NCBI RefSeq assembly: GCF_009649845.1
Contig: NZ_WJIE01000007.1
Coordinates: 62,001-126,000, forward strand
DNA: 64,000 nucleotides
Direction of reading: 5' to 3'
Origin: Polyangium spumosum
Lineage (GTDB): Bacteria > Myxococcota_A > Polyangia > Polyangiales > Polyangiaceae
Shown here: piece by piece, positions 28,454 to 36,414 of the stretch
Numbering within the stretch: position 1 is the stretch's first letter
Layout: every line of letters begins with the position of its first letter
Program-made: the position numbers and the translations under genes
Notes under the pieces: model-generated
Databases searched by the model: none
The model's input: the letters and a program-made list of their open reading frames with translations, nothing else
Told to the model about the DNA's origin: nothing

Positions 28454-29718
28454 TTCACGTCCTCCGGGTTGACGAGCTCGCCGATGATGGGCACGGCGCC
28501 GTACTTGCCGAGCAGGTAATCGCGCTCGTAACGCGCCTCGGCCGGCAGGTCGAACTCGGCAAGGGAGTAGAGCTTCGTGGCGCCGCGAGCATCTTTCTCG
28601 GTGAACCAAATCTGATCACGCCGAAGTAGCTGTCGATCGAGCAGATTCGTGTCGTGGGTAGCCGCGACGAGTTGCGCGTTGTTCGGGTTTGACTCCTCAT
28701 GGAACAACCTCACGATCGCGCGGCACAGGCGAGGGTGGAGGCGGGCATCGAGTTCGTCGAGGAGCAACGTGGTTGCGCTCTTGAGGACATCGAGCAAGGG
28801 GCCAGCAAGAGCGATGAATTTTTGCGTGCCCGCGGACTCGTCACCCCATTTGAACTCCACCTCGCCCGTAGGCCGTCCGACCGAGTCGAACATCTTCCGT
28901 CGAACGACGAGGGTGCCGTACTCTTTGGAGAGGATCAGGTTTCTCAACTCTTCGCGTAGGTTGCCGGGCAACATCTCTGGTCCTATCTCGGGCGCAGAGA
29001 TGCCTACGATTCCAAGATCGGCCTCGCGCGCCAGGCGAAGAATCTCCTGGGTCCACGCGCCTTCCCGGAGCTGGTGCATGGTGAAGCCCAGAAGCCTCTC
29101 ATCCTCGAGCCCGGAGGCGATCCCGAGCTGCTCACGAAACCAAGCAATGATTTTTTGCGACTCGCTGCCGTTGAACTGCGCGACCACGGACAGAAACAGC
29201 GCATTGGCGCGAGTTTTCGTCACGACGTCCCGCCCTTCGGGAAACTCATCGCCAACGTCGATGCCGGACGCATCGCGTCGGAACAACGCCACCTCGAGAT
29301 CTACACCCGCAGGAGCACGGAACAGGTGTTCCTCCGCGACACCAGCGCTGCGTACCGAGACGCTATATCGGTAACGAGAACCATTCAACATCCAGATCAA
29401 TTCGAATGAACTTTCCCGTTCCGCAGCGACCGGGTCGAGCCGGAACGGAGTGACCTTGATGGGTTCGCCAGCCTGGGTATCCTTCGCCGAGTCGAGGACC
29501 AGCCACCGGACAAATTTGACTGCCTTGATGAAGTTCGACTTCCCGCTCGCGTTGGCTCCATAGATCAGCGTACTCTTCAGGAGCCGAATCCCGCCAGGCG
29601 CCTCGAACGTGTTCTCGATCAGCCCATCTGTTGCGTCTACCTCGGGCGCGGCGACCAGGCTGAGCGTCACGCGCTCGTTGAAAGACAGAAAGTTCTCGAC
29701 GCTGAACTCGATGAGCAT
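28450..29718 (-). CDS. rloA: RloA-family AAA15/ABC-type ATPase (AbiL-type defence sensor)
   Basis: This is a 422-residue ATPase. MLIEFSVENFLSF is the typical first strand of AAA15/RloA proteins. Walker A GANASGKS is at residues 54-61, the Walker B-like TLLLDELDARLHP lies in the last third, and the switch strand VAATHDTNLLD follows. It is coupled to rloB by a GTGA overlap. In related systems (AbiL, PARIS) the ATPase senses phage or a phage anti-defence protein and controls a TOPRIM effector. The DNA is less GC-rich and uses more A/T-ending codons than flanking genes, which fits horizontal acquisition. No integrase or tRNA site is visible beside it. Confidence 0.88.
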   Translation of the reverse strand: MLIEFSVENFLSFNERVTLSLVAAPEVDATDGLIENTFEAPGGIRLLKSTLIYGANASGKSNFIKAVKFVRWLVLDSAKDTQAGEPIKVTPFRLDPVAAERESSFELIWMLNGSRYRYSVSVRSAGVAEEHLFRAPAGVDLEVALFRRDASGIDVGDEFPEGRDVVTKTRANALFLSVVAQFNGSESQKIIAWFREQLGIASGLEDERLLGFTMHQLREGAWTQEILRLAREADLGIVGISAPEIGPEMLPGNLREELRNLILSKEYGTLVVRRKMFDSVGRPTGEVEFKWGDESAGTQKFIALAGPLLDVLKSATTLLLDELDARLHPRLCRAIVRLFHEESNPNNAQLVAATHDTNLLDRQLLRRDQIWFTEKDARGATKLYSLAEFDLPAEARYERDYLLGKYGAVPIIGELVNPEDVK

Positions 29719-29801
29719 GGGTGTATCCTACGCGGCAAACACGCGTCCGCTGCGGATGCTGCGCGTGAAGCCAGGCCCCGTCAAGGGGCGCCTGTTACCC
29801 T

Positions 29802-30022
29802 TCACCGGTCCCTCCGCGCGGGCGGTTCTTTGTCGGCCATCTCGTACGCCCGCCCGAAGCCGGACAAGCCGCGGACGTTCGGCTCCACGACGACGTAGCC
29901 CTGCGACGTGAGGAAATACCGGTGGGTCCCAACCGACCTGCGACGCGGCCGCTCACGATGACGGGGGTCTTCTTCGGCGCCTTGTCGAGCCCGGCCGGGA
30001 GGTACAGGTTGACTCCGTCTCG
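29802..30022 (-). pseudogene. Remnant of an S9-family (prolyl oligopeptidase-like) peptidase
   Basis: The minus strand reads GVNLYLPAGLDKAPKKTPVI at about 29960-30020 and, after an apparent deletion or frame change, YFLTSQGYVVVEPNVRGLSG followed by FGRAYEMADKEPPARRD with a stop at 29802. These are adjacent segments of the alpha/beta-hydrolase part of S9 peptidases. The oxyanion HGGP motif between them and the whole catalytic region are missing. The fragment lies between the RloAB pair and a lipoprotein gene, where an incoming island may have damaged a resident gene. The rest of 29719-30044 holds nothing recognisable beyond the rloA promoter region. Confidence 0.65.
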
Positions 30023-30044
30023 TCCGTCTCGCGGTGTGACCGTT

Positions 30045-31064
30045 TCAGAGACAGCGCCAGGATCCCTCCTGGTTGATACATTCGAGCCCGAGGCCACACA
30101 CGATCGGCTCCGGCCCGATGTTCGAATTGATCGAGCAGGGCATGTCCACCCCGACCGAATGCGGCGTCACGCAGCCCCATTGCTTCGTGCAGACGAGCGG
30201 CGCGGCGCAGGTCTTCGCGTTCGGCTGCTCGGGATCGCAGGCGTCGTGGACGAGGCCGTCGTCCTTCGTGACGCACGTCCCCGGCCAGGCGCCGGCGTAA
30301 CAGTCGTCGTTGCCGTTGAGGCACAAGAAACGAGGGTCGTCCCGCTTTCCCGTGGGGAACGTCGAGCTGTAACATTGCCCCGTGGAGCAGGCGCGGTCCT
30401 CGACGCAGAGCGCGCCTGCCGGGGCGAGGCCCGCGCGCTTGCAGACGCCGGGGTGCCCGCACGGGTTGATGCCGCTGCAGATCGTCGTCCCCTCCGGCAC
30501 TTCCTCCGGCGTCACGCGGGCGAGCGGCTCGCAGACGAGATCACCTTTGCAGCCGTCGGAGCCAAACGTCTCGTCCGTGCCCTCCTTCGACGCGTTCTCC
30601 CAGAAGCAGGGCCCATTCTCGCCCTGGAGCGGCTTGCAGCGCCCGAGCCGCTCGGGATCGTCCGGCGCCGCGCCGTAATTGCAGAGCAGGCCGTCGATAC
30701 AATCCCTCACCGTCTGGCAGGGCTTGTCCTCCCGCCCGAGCTCCTCGCAGATCCCGTCGAAGCGACAGACGAGGCCGGTCTCGCACTGCTCGCCGCAGGG
30801 CTCCCCGCGCGGCGTCGGCTTCTCACAGTGGTTCGTCTCCAATGAGCAGAAGTACGGCTCCTCGCAGTCCTCGCGGGTAGGGTGACAGACGTTGATCGTG
30901 CCGTCCGCCGTCTCGACGACCTGCACTTCGCAGCCGAACACGCACTGCTCGCCGAGGCCGTGCCGCTTGCAGGAGGACGAGAGCGAGGTGAGGCCCGCGA
31001 GCAGGGCGAACGCGAGCAGGACGGCCGTTCTCTTGTGTTGCAATGGAGATTGGTTTCGCGTCAT
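30045..31064 (-). CDS. Cys-rich secreted lipoprotein
   Basis: This is a 339-residue protein from ATG 31064. The signal peptide LLAFALLAGLTSLSSSC ends in a lipobox. The mature part has more than 30 Cys, in units such as CETGLVCRFDGICEE, CIDGLLCNYG and CAAPLVCTKQWGC. These resemble the small disulfide-rich repeats that Polyangiales use in exported proteins. No enzymatic motif is present. It diverges from the FG-GAP lipoprotein gene with the two starts only 13 bases apart, so they share one regulatory region. Similar Cys-rich tails occur in the lipoprotein at 37418-39454. The role is unknown; a structural or binding surface protein is inferred. Confidence 0.75.
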   Translation of the reverse strand: MTRNQSPLQHKRTAVLLAFALLAGLTSLSSSCKRHGLGEQCVFGCEVQVVETADGTINVCHPTREDCEEPYFCSLETNHCEKPTPRGEPCGEQCETGLVCRFDGICEELGREDKPCQTVRDCIDGLLCNYGAAPDDPERLGRCKPLQGENGPCFWENASKEGTDETFGSDGCKGDLVCEPLARVTPEEVPEGTTICSGINPCGHPGVCKRAGLAPAGALCVEDRACSTGQCYSSTFPTGKRDDPRFLCLNGNDDCYAGAWPGTCVTKDDGLVHDACDPEQPNAKTCAAPLVCTKQWGCVTPHSVGVDMPCSINSNIGPEPIVCGLGLECINQEGSWRCL

Positions 31065-31077
31065 GATGGCCCACTCT

Positions 31078-32568
31078 ATGAGAAAGCAGCGAGCGCAGGA
31101 AACGAAAAATGGCAAGGGGGCGCGCGGCGCGGCGCGGCTCCTCGTCGCGGCGGTCCTCCTCGGCGGGTGCGGCGGCGAGCCCGAAGGTCCGGGCGTCGTG
31201 GTGCCCGTCGGCTGGAGCGAATCCCTCGGCACGCCGAAGGTGAAACGCGCGCCCAATCCCTCGCGTGACGTCGACTGGAACGGCGACGGCTTCGCCGACC
31301 TCGTCACGCTGGACACCTCCCGTGATTCGAACTGGGTCGCCTTCTACCCGGGCGGCGAGACGGGCATCCGCTTCGACGAGGGCCATTACCGGCGCGCGCC
31401 CGGCGCGAGTTACGCGCCCCTCACCTGGGTCTCCCACGCGGGCGACGTCGACGCCGACGGTTACTCCGACCTGCTCGTCGGCAAGGACCTGCTCACGAAA
31501 CAATCGCAGGTCTTTCTGTATCGCGGCGGCCCGAACGGGCCCACCGATCCCGAGGCCGTCGTCCTCGAAGAGTCGACCCCGCCCACGGAGGAGCGGCTCG
31601 GCCCGCGCGGCTATCCGGCCGGTGATCTCAATGGCGACGGCTTCGCCGACGTGCTCGTCATCCGGTTCTTCACGCACCTCGCCGTGCATTACGGCGCCGC
31701 GGGCGGCCCGAACGGCAAGCCGGACCTCGAGCTCGCCAACGACGGCGGGGGCCGGCAGATCCTCGGCGCCGTCCCCGTCGGCGATCTGCAAAACGACGGC
31801 TACGACGACGTGCTCATCGCCTGGCAAAACCCGAACACCGACGAGCTCGCCGTCAACCTCCACCTCGGCGGCCCCTCGGGCCTCGCGACCGAGGGCCCCC
31901 TGATGCCCGGCGACCTCACCTTCGGCAATGACTTCGGGCGCCTCGGCGGCCTGAGCTTCGATTTCGACGCCGACGGCACCGGCGACCTCGTCGGGTTCAA
32001 CTGGCCAAATGGCTTCCTCCTCCCCGGCCCGAACGACAACGACGAGCCCATCCGCGTCTGGTATTCGTGGCTCCGCGGGGACGCGGCCGGCTTCTTCGGC
32101 AACCTCCGCGGCCTCGTCTCCTGGAAAGCGTCGAGCCCGGTGTACGGGAAGCCCTCCGAGGGCGTGGGCGCCGACGTGAACGGCGACGGCCACACCGACG
32201 TCATCGGCTCCTATGAGCTCGTCGACGACGGCACCGGGCCGCTGGAGCTCAACACCATCCGCGGCATCGGCGGCTTCTTCGGCGGCCCCGCGCGCGCCGA
32301 GCAAGAGGTCGGGGGCCTCGACTTCGCCGTCCCCATCAACCAGCAATACATCGACGCCGCGAACACGAACTTCTTCGCCCGCGCGGCCGGCTGCCCGGGC
32401 GACATCGACGGCGACGGCTTCGAGGACTGCGTGCAGATCGGCGAGTCACGCGTCTTCCTCTACCGCGGCTCCCCCGAAGGTCTACGCCTCGCCGAGGAGC
32501 GCCTGCTCGTCACGGAAGCCCGCACCGTCGCCACGCGCGCGACGCTCGTCTCGAAGCTCTTCCGGTAA
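31078..32568 (+). CDS. FG-GAP/VCBS repeat lipoprotein (integrin-like beta-propeller)
   Basis: This is a 496-residue lipoprotein with lipobox LLGGC. Seven calcium-loop repeats are spaced through the mature chain: DWNGDGFADL, DVDADGYSDLL, DLNGDGFADVL, DLQNDGYDDVL, DFDADGTGDLV, DVNGDGHTDVI and DIDGDGFEDCV. Seven such repeats fit a complete seven-bladed propeller of the integrin-alpha type, usually used for extracellular protein or glycan binding. In-frame ATGs at 31063 and 31066 are alternatives. The chosen ATG gives the better signal-peptide N-region and does not overlap the divergent gene. A weak hairpin (CGCCTG to CAGGCG) follows the stop. Confidence 0.85.
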   Translation: MRKQRAQETKNGKGARGAARLLVAAVLLGGCGGEPEGPGVVVPVGWSESLGTPKVKRAPNPSRDVDWNGDGFADLVTLDTSRDSNWVAFYPGGETGIRFDEGHYRRAPGASYAPLTWVSHAGDVDADGYSDLLVGKDLLTKQSQVFLYRGGPNGPTDPEAVVLEESTPPTEERLGPRGYPAGDLNGDGFADVLVIRFFTHLAVHYGAAGGPNGKPDLELANDGGGRQILGAVPVGDLQNDGYDDVLIAWQNPNTDELAVNLHLGGPSGLATEGPLMPGDLTFGNDFGRLGGLSFDFDADGTGDLVGFNWPNGFLLPGPNDNDEPIRVWYSWLRGDAAGFFGNLRGLVSWKASSPVYGKPSEGVGADVNGDGHTDVIGSYELVDDGTGPLELNTIRGIGGFFGGPARAEQEVGGLDFAVPINQQYIDAANTNFFARAAGCPGDIDGDGFEDCVQIGESRVFLYRGSPEGLRLAEERLLVTEARTVATRATLVSKLFR

Positions 32569-32594
32569 AAACGCCTGCGTTTCAGGCGCAACGC

Positions 32595-32931
32595 GCGCTC
32601 GCAACGTGCGTCCCTCGCCAGATTTCTGGCTCCTGCATTTCGGAGCCGTCGCCCCACCCGGAGGAACGAGCGCTCCGCCCGGTCGGAGCCTGCGACCCTC
32701 GTGAAGGACACGCGCGCCGAAATGTCGGAGCGTACATCCCTCCGGAGGGACGCGCGCTCCGCACCGGCCAGATCCATATCCTACCCCCGAAGGACACGCG
32801 CTCCGCGATCTCGCAACGGTCGTCCTTCCGGCCGTCCAGCGGCGCCGCCGGGTCGGAGCGCGCGTCCCTCCGGAAGGCCAAGCGCTCCGCTTCGGCGAAA
32901 CGCGTTTTTTTCGCGACGTCCACGCGTTCCC
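32595..32931. repeat. Degenerate ~42-base tandem repeat array (about eight units)
   Basis: Unit starts are at about 32595, 32635, 32678, 32720, 32762, 32806, 32848 and 32890, with lengths 40-44. The clearest units run from GGTCGGAGCG through CGTCCCTCCGGAAGG to CGCGCTCCG, so most have an inverted CGGAGCG/CGCTCCG pair at their ends and a CCTCCGGAGG-type dyad in the middle. The array fills most of the 440-base gene-free stretch 32569-33008 between two converging genes. Variable unit length and frame rule out coding. The period is close to that of the 43-base array at 11764-11999, though the sequences differ. Confidence 0.7.
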
Positions 32932-33008
32932 CCCGCGCGCAGCCACGTTTCGCCCGTCGCGGGCTCCTGCGCCTCGGGCCGGCACCGCCGTCCGGGCCGG
33001 CGCGCGCA

Positions 33009-33428
33009 TCAGCCCGCGCGCAGCGGCGGCGTCGACGCGTCCTGGTCCTGCCGGTACTTCGCGGTCGCCACGTAATGAAGGACTCGGTTGCACTCGCCCG
33101 CGCTGCACCGCCCCGCGCACGCGTGCTGGCCTTCGAAGAGGGTCCGGCGCGACGCGAGGGCGTAGAGGATCTCGCGCGTCATGTCGTATCCGCCTTCTTC
33201 ACATTTCGGCTCGGAGCACGGCACCTCGAAGAGGGCCGGCGCCTGGGCGAGGACGACGCGTCGGATGTAACGCGTGCCGCCCACCTTGTTGCCCCGAGGC
33301 GTCTCGTCGATCTCGATCTGGAGATCCATCAGGTCCGGCGCGCGCGAGGTGAGCTTGCCGGCGGCGTCCTCCCGGGCCAAACGCTGGTTCCGCCGCTCTG
33401 TGCGCTCGAGGTTCTTGCGGTAATTCAT
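33009..33428 (-). CDS. Conserved small Cys-rich hypothetical protein
   Basis: This is a 139-residue cytoplasmic protein. A near-perfect ribosome-binding site (AAAGGAGGACG) precedes ATG 33428 and overrules an upstream in-frame ATG at 33461. The N-terminus is charged and helical (NYRKNLERTERRNQRLARED). The C-terminal half has four to six Cys in a zinc-finger-like pattern: PCSEPKCEEGGYD, then HACAGRCSAGECNRVL. No known domain was recognised. It follows the DnaJ-zinc-finger-like gene in the same direction after a 57-base gap and may be co-expressed with it. Confidence 0.68.
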   Translation of the reverse strand: MNYRKNLERTERRNQRLAREDAAGKLTSRAPDLMDLQIEIDETPRGNKVGGTRYIRRVVLAQAPALFEVPCSEPKCEEGGYDMTREILYALASRRTLFEGQHACAGRCSAGECNRVLHYVATAKYRQDQDASTPPLRAG

Positions 33429-33485
33429 CGTCCTCCTTTGCTCGCGGTCACGAGCGAGCACGCGCCTCGCGATACGAGCGGCCGC

Positions 33486-33869
33486 TCACCGCGCGATCGG
33501 CGCGATCGAGCGGAGCTGCTTCTTGACCTTCTTGATGAAGGTCTCGGTGCATTTTCCGTGCGTGGCCTCGTGGTCCGCGATCTCGCGCATCAGCTTGGCC
33601 TTCGTGTCGTTCGAGACGTGCGCGCTCGCCTGCACATCGTTCGCAAGCTGAACGCCTTGGAACGTCACAGGCCCCTGGGCCTTCGGGGGTGGGGCGCCCG
33701 GCTTGTTCGTGCCGCGGTAGTGCGAAGGTTTCGTCTTCGTCACGTCACGCAGCCCGCCCTCGTCGGACCTCCGCCCCGTCCCGTGGCAACTCGGGCATCG
33801 CGTCTCGTTCCCGAAGGAGTTCGTGATACGGCCGTCGCCGCCGCAGATTCCGCAACTGTCGACCGCCAT
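33486..33869 (-). CDS. DnaJ-type zinc-finger small protein
   Basis: This is a 127-residue protein with an N-terminal pair of CxxCxGxG-like knuckles: CGICGGDGR at 6-14 and CPSCHGTGR about 11 residues later. This is one zinc site of the DnaJ cysteine-rich type, without a J domain. A Pro-rich linker follows. The C-terminal helix-rich part has LANDVQASAHVSNDTKAKLM and Lys-rich KKVKKQLRS. It could bind protein or RNA. GAGGAG lies just upstream of the ATG. It is probably co-transcribed with the downstream Cys-rich gene. Confidence 0.75.
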   Translation of the reverse strand: MAVDSCGICGGDGRITNSFGNETRCPSCHGTGRRSDEGGLRDVTKTKPSHYRGTNKPGAPPPKAQGPVTFQGVQLANDVQASAHVSNDTKAKLMREIADHEATHGKCTETFIKKVKKQLRSIAPIAR

Positions 33870-34010
33870 TCGTCGCTCCTCGCACGCGGGTCACCAGAGG
33901 CCCGGTGATTGTTTCATCCCCTGCTTTCGAGGGATAGAAAGCACAATGGCGGCGCGTCACGGCCGCTCGTGAGAGCCGCCGCAGCCGCGCCGCCGATTGT
34001 TGTTGCTCGA

Positions 34011-34325
34011 TCAGTACCGGCCGCGACCGCCGCCGCCGCCGCCGCCGTAGCCGCCGCCACCGCCGCCACCGCGCTGGGGACGCTCCTGCGCCTCGTTCAC
34101 CTTGATCGAGCGCCCGTCGAGCATCATCCCGTTGAACTGCGCGATGGCGTTGTTCGCCGCCTGCGCATTGCCCATCGTGATGAACGCGAAGCCGCGCGGC
34201 TGGCCCGTCTCACGGTCGGTGGGCATCGCCACCTCGCGGATGTCGCCGGCAGCGGCGAACGCGGCCTCCAGCGTGGCCTGGGTGGTGCTGAACGAGAGGT
34301 TTCCGACGTAAAGGCGATTTCCCAT
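34011..34325 (-). CDS. RRM-domain RNA-binding protein with Gly-rich tail
   Basis: This 104-residue protein has a single RNA-recognition motif: RNP2 LYVGNL at 5-10 and RNP1 RGFAFITM at 44-51, with the aromatic residues needed for RNA stacking. The last 20 residues are Gly-rich with Arg and Tyr (RGGGGGGGYGGGG). This is the bacterial glycine-rich RNA-binding family that myxobacteria carry in several copies, often cold-induced. It is a single gene. The 141-base gap downstream (33870-34010) and the 286-base gap upstream (34326-34611) show no further gene or clear regulatory element. Confidence 0.95.
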   Translation of the reverse strand: MGNRLYVGNLSFSTTQATLEAAFAAAGDIREVAMPTDRETGQPRGFAFITMGNAQAANNAIAQFNGMMLDGRSIKVNEAQERPQRGGGGGGGYGGGGGGGRGRY

Positions 34326-34611
34326 GTTGCTTTCGTGGCTTCTCGACGAGCGTCCGCGAGGACGCCAGGCGCCGACCGTTCGAAGAAGCCTCAGGGGGCG
34401 AACGGAGGGCGCACTGAAACGTACGAAGCCCCATCATGGGAACATCGTCCGCCGCAGCGCACGTTGCGTCATCCAGTCTTCCAAGCGAGCGTCAGTCTTC
34501 GGAAGAGGATCGACGTGCCAAGCTGCCAGGGACGTTTTCGTGTACAACGCGGTTGTATCGCCTCCGGCGACGTTTTGCAAGCATAAAAAAGGGCCTGTCC
34601 GCCTGCTCGCA

Positions 34612-35031
34612 TCACAGGTAAAAATTCCCCGCCGCCTCGGGCTGGTAGGGGACGGCGAGCACGCGCAGCCGCCGCTGGCCGGCGATGGGCATCGGCCACA
34701 CGATCGCCTGGCCCACGGCGAGCCCGAGCAGCGCCGTTCCAATCGGCGAGAGGACGGAGACCCGCCCTTGGTCGACATGCGCGTCGCGCGGATACGTGAT
34801 CATCACCTCGCGGCGCCGCAGCGTGATCTCGTCCATGTAGACGACCCGGCTGTTCATCGTCACCACGTCGGGCGGCACGCTCGGCGGGGCGACGAGCTCG
34901 GCGCGCGCGAGCTCCCTGTCGAGCGCCTCCGCCGCCGCGCGCGTGACGCCTTCGAGGTGGTATTCGACGACCAGGCGGAGGCGCTCGGCGTCCTGGGTCG
35001 TGATCACGAGGTTCGGAGCGGTGGGATACAT
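34612..35031 (-). CDS. rnk: Rnk-like regulator with GreA/GreB C-terminal domain
   Basis: This is a 139-residue protein. It begins with a short helical hairpin region (LVITTQDAERLRLVVEY) and ends with the GreA/GreB-type FKBP-like domain containing VSVLSPIGTALLGLAVGQAI and PMPIAGQRRLRVLAV. Rnk proteins bind RNA polymerase near the secondary channel but lack the acidic tip of GreA/GreB, so they modulate transcription rather than cleave transcripts. AGGAGGT precedes ATG 35031, which fixes the start. Upstream on the same strand is a possible small membrane protein gene. Confidence 0.88.
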   Translation of the reverse strand: MYPTAPNLVITTQDAERLRLVVEYHLEGVTRAAAEALDRELARAELVAPPSVPPDVVTMNSRVVYMDEITLRRREVMITYPRDAHVDQGRVSVLSPIGTALLGLAVGQAIVWPMPIAGQRRLRVLAVPYQPEAAGNFYL

Positions 35032-35123
35032 GGGATGGACCTCCTGTGCAGTGGTCTGGACATTCGAATGGAAAGAGAACGCGGCGCGGCGCGGCTCGAC
35101 GCGCGCGCCGCGCTCGAGAGGAA

Positions 35124-35264
35124 TCATTCGCCGCTTTCGTCTTGGTCGCTCTCCCCGGTGAGCACACCGGCGAGCGATCGCAGCCCCGCGACGCAAGACA
35201 CCAGGAGCCCGAGCTTCACGAAAAGCACGAGCTCGGGGCGCGTGAGAAAGTACGAGAACCTCAT
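35124..35264 (-). CDS. Possible 46-residue single-pass membrane protein
   Basis: From ATG 35264 the frame encodes MRFSYFLTRPELVLFVKLG, then a hydrophobic stretch LLVSCVAGLRSLAGVL and an acidic tail ESDQDESGE. One membrane helix with a charged C-terminus is plausible for a small membrane protein. GAGGCG lies near the start. It is 92 bases upstream of rnk on the same strand. The remainder of the 727-base stretch 35032-35758 is otherwise without a convincing gene. No family is recognised. Confidence 0.35.
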   Translation of the reverse strand: MRFSYFLTRPELVLFVKLGLLVSCVAGLRSLAGVLTGESDQDESGE

Positions 35265-35346
35265 CGCCGCCTCGTCGGTTGAAATCACGAACGAGCGAAG
35301 GCCGCGGCACACGCGCCTCGAACGCGCGAATGCCCGCCTTCGCCTG

Positions 35347-35562
35347 CTATCGCTCGGCGATCTCGACCGGAGGGCCCCGCGCCAGATCGGGCGCCCGCTC
35401 CTCGGCGCCGCGGCGCCTCGGATCGAGCCGATCGGCGGCCCCCACGTGGGTCGCGCGGCTCATGCCACGCCCGAACATCAACAAGCCTGGATCTGGAGGC
35501 TCGTTCACGTCACGGCCGCCCATGCTTCGCGCCGCAGAGCTGTTCTCTGGAGGATTCGTCAT
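35347..35562 (-). CDS. Possible small hypothetical protein (71 residues)
   Basis: The frame begins MTNPPENSSAARSMGGRDVN and is hydrophilic, with RATHVGAADRLDPRRRGAEE in the middle. Codon use is moderately G/C-ending, as expected for a real gene, but no Shine-Dalgarno sequence, domain or hydrophobic core is visible. It may be a chance frame. It is included because the surrounding 727 bases lack any better candidate. Confidence 0.22.
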   Translation of the reverse strand: MTNPPENSSAARSMGGRDVNEPPDPGLLMFGRGMSRATHVGAADRLDPRRRGAEERAPDLARGPPVEIAER

Positions 35563-35758
35563 GGCGGCCCACGTTCACCTCCCAGCTTCCGAGACGGGGG
35601 CGCGAAACGCAAGCGCAAAGATTTCGTCCGTTATGGCGCGGCCAGGCGCGCGCTCCCCCTCCACGCGCCCCTTCGTCGGGGACGAACGCCCCGTCCCTGC
35701 GCCTCCCCCATGACAGACGGACTCGTCCGTCCCCGCCCCTGCGTGGTACCGTCGCTCC

Positions 35759-36388
35759 ATGCACGACGCCTCTTCCTCTTCCAAGGATCGCCCGCGCTTC
35801 GCCCGCGGCGCCGCGGCCCTCTTCGCCCTCGGCTTCGCCTTTGTTGCGTGCGGCGGGAACGCGAACTACCCGGACCGCCCCGACGTCACGGCCGCGCAGG
35901 CCGCGTGGTGTGACGCCCTCGCCAAGTCCGAGGGCCCCGGCGGCGCCTGGGACCGCATGACGGAGTGCCGCTCGGCCTTCCCCGCGGCCTCGGCCGCGTA
36001 CATCCGCGTGATGACGAAGTGTTTCTTCGAGCGCGTCGAGGAGGCCAAGCAGTCCGGTGATCCCGCCGCCGCCGACCGCGCCCTGCTCCTCTCCGAGTGC
36101 AACGAGAAGGCCCTCGTCGATCTGCCGATGACCAGCGCCGGCGTCGACGAGGTCATCGACGCCCGCTGCAACCGCGCCGTGCGCTGCGAGAAGGTCGAGT
36201 TCACCGAGTGCAAGGCCGCCATGAAGCGCCTCGAGCCCGCGCAGCAGGCCATGTTCACGACGCGGTACAACGCCCGGACGCTGCACGACATCGCCGGCTG
36301 CCTCGGCGGCTCCTGCGGCGACAACGAGGAGCAGGCCCAGGCCGAGTGTTACCAGAGCGCCGAGGACAAGCTCCTCTGGTTCCCGTGA
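35759..36388 (+). CDS. Hypothetical lipoprotein with conserved Cys pairs
   Basis: This is a 209-residue protein. The signal peptide ALFALGFAFVAC ends in a lipobox. The mature helical domain has about ten Cys spaced along it (AWCDALAK, TECRSAF, TKCFFERV, SECNEKAL, RCNRAVRCEKVEF, GCLGGSCGDN, ECYQSAED), probably forming disulfides between helices. No enzyme motif is recognised. It lies 26 bases before the MYXO-CTERM gene on the same strand, so the two may be one transcript. Confidence 0.75.
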   Translation: MHDASSSSKDRPRFARGAAALFALGFAFVACGGNANYPDRPDVTAAQAAWCDALAKSEGPGGAWDRMTECRSAFPAASAAYIRVMTKCFFERVEEAKQSGDPAAADRALLLSECNEKALVDLPMTSAGVDEVIDARCNRAVRCEKVEFTECKAAMKRLEPAQQAMFTTRYNARTLHDIAGCLGGSCGDNEEQAQAECYQSAEDKLLWFP

Positions 36389-36414
36389 ACCACAATCTGA
36401 TAGGTTGTCCCACC

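Noticed and set aside
32595-32931. Possible CRISPR array
   Set aside because: Divergence is spread over the whole unit, there are no spacers, and no cas genes are present.
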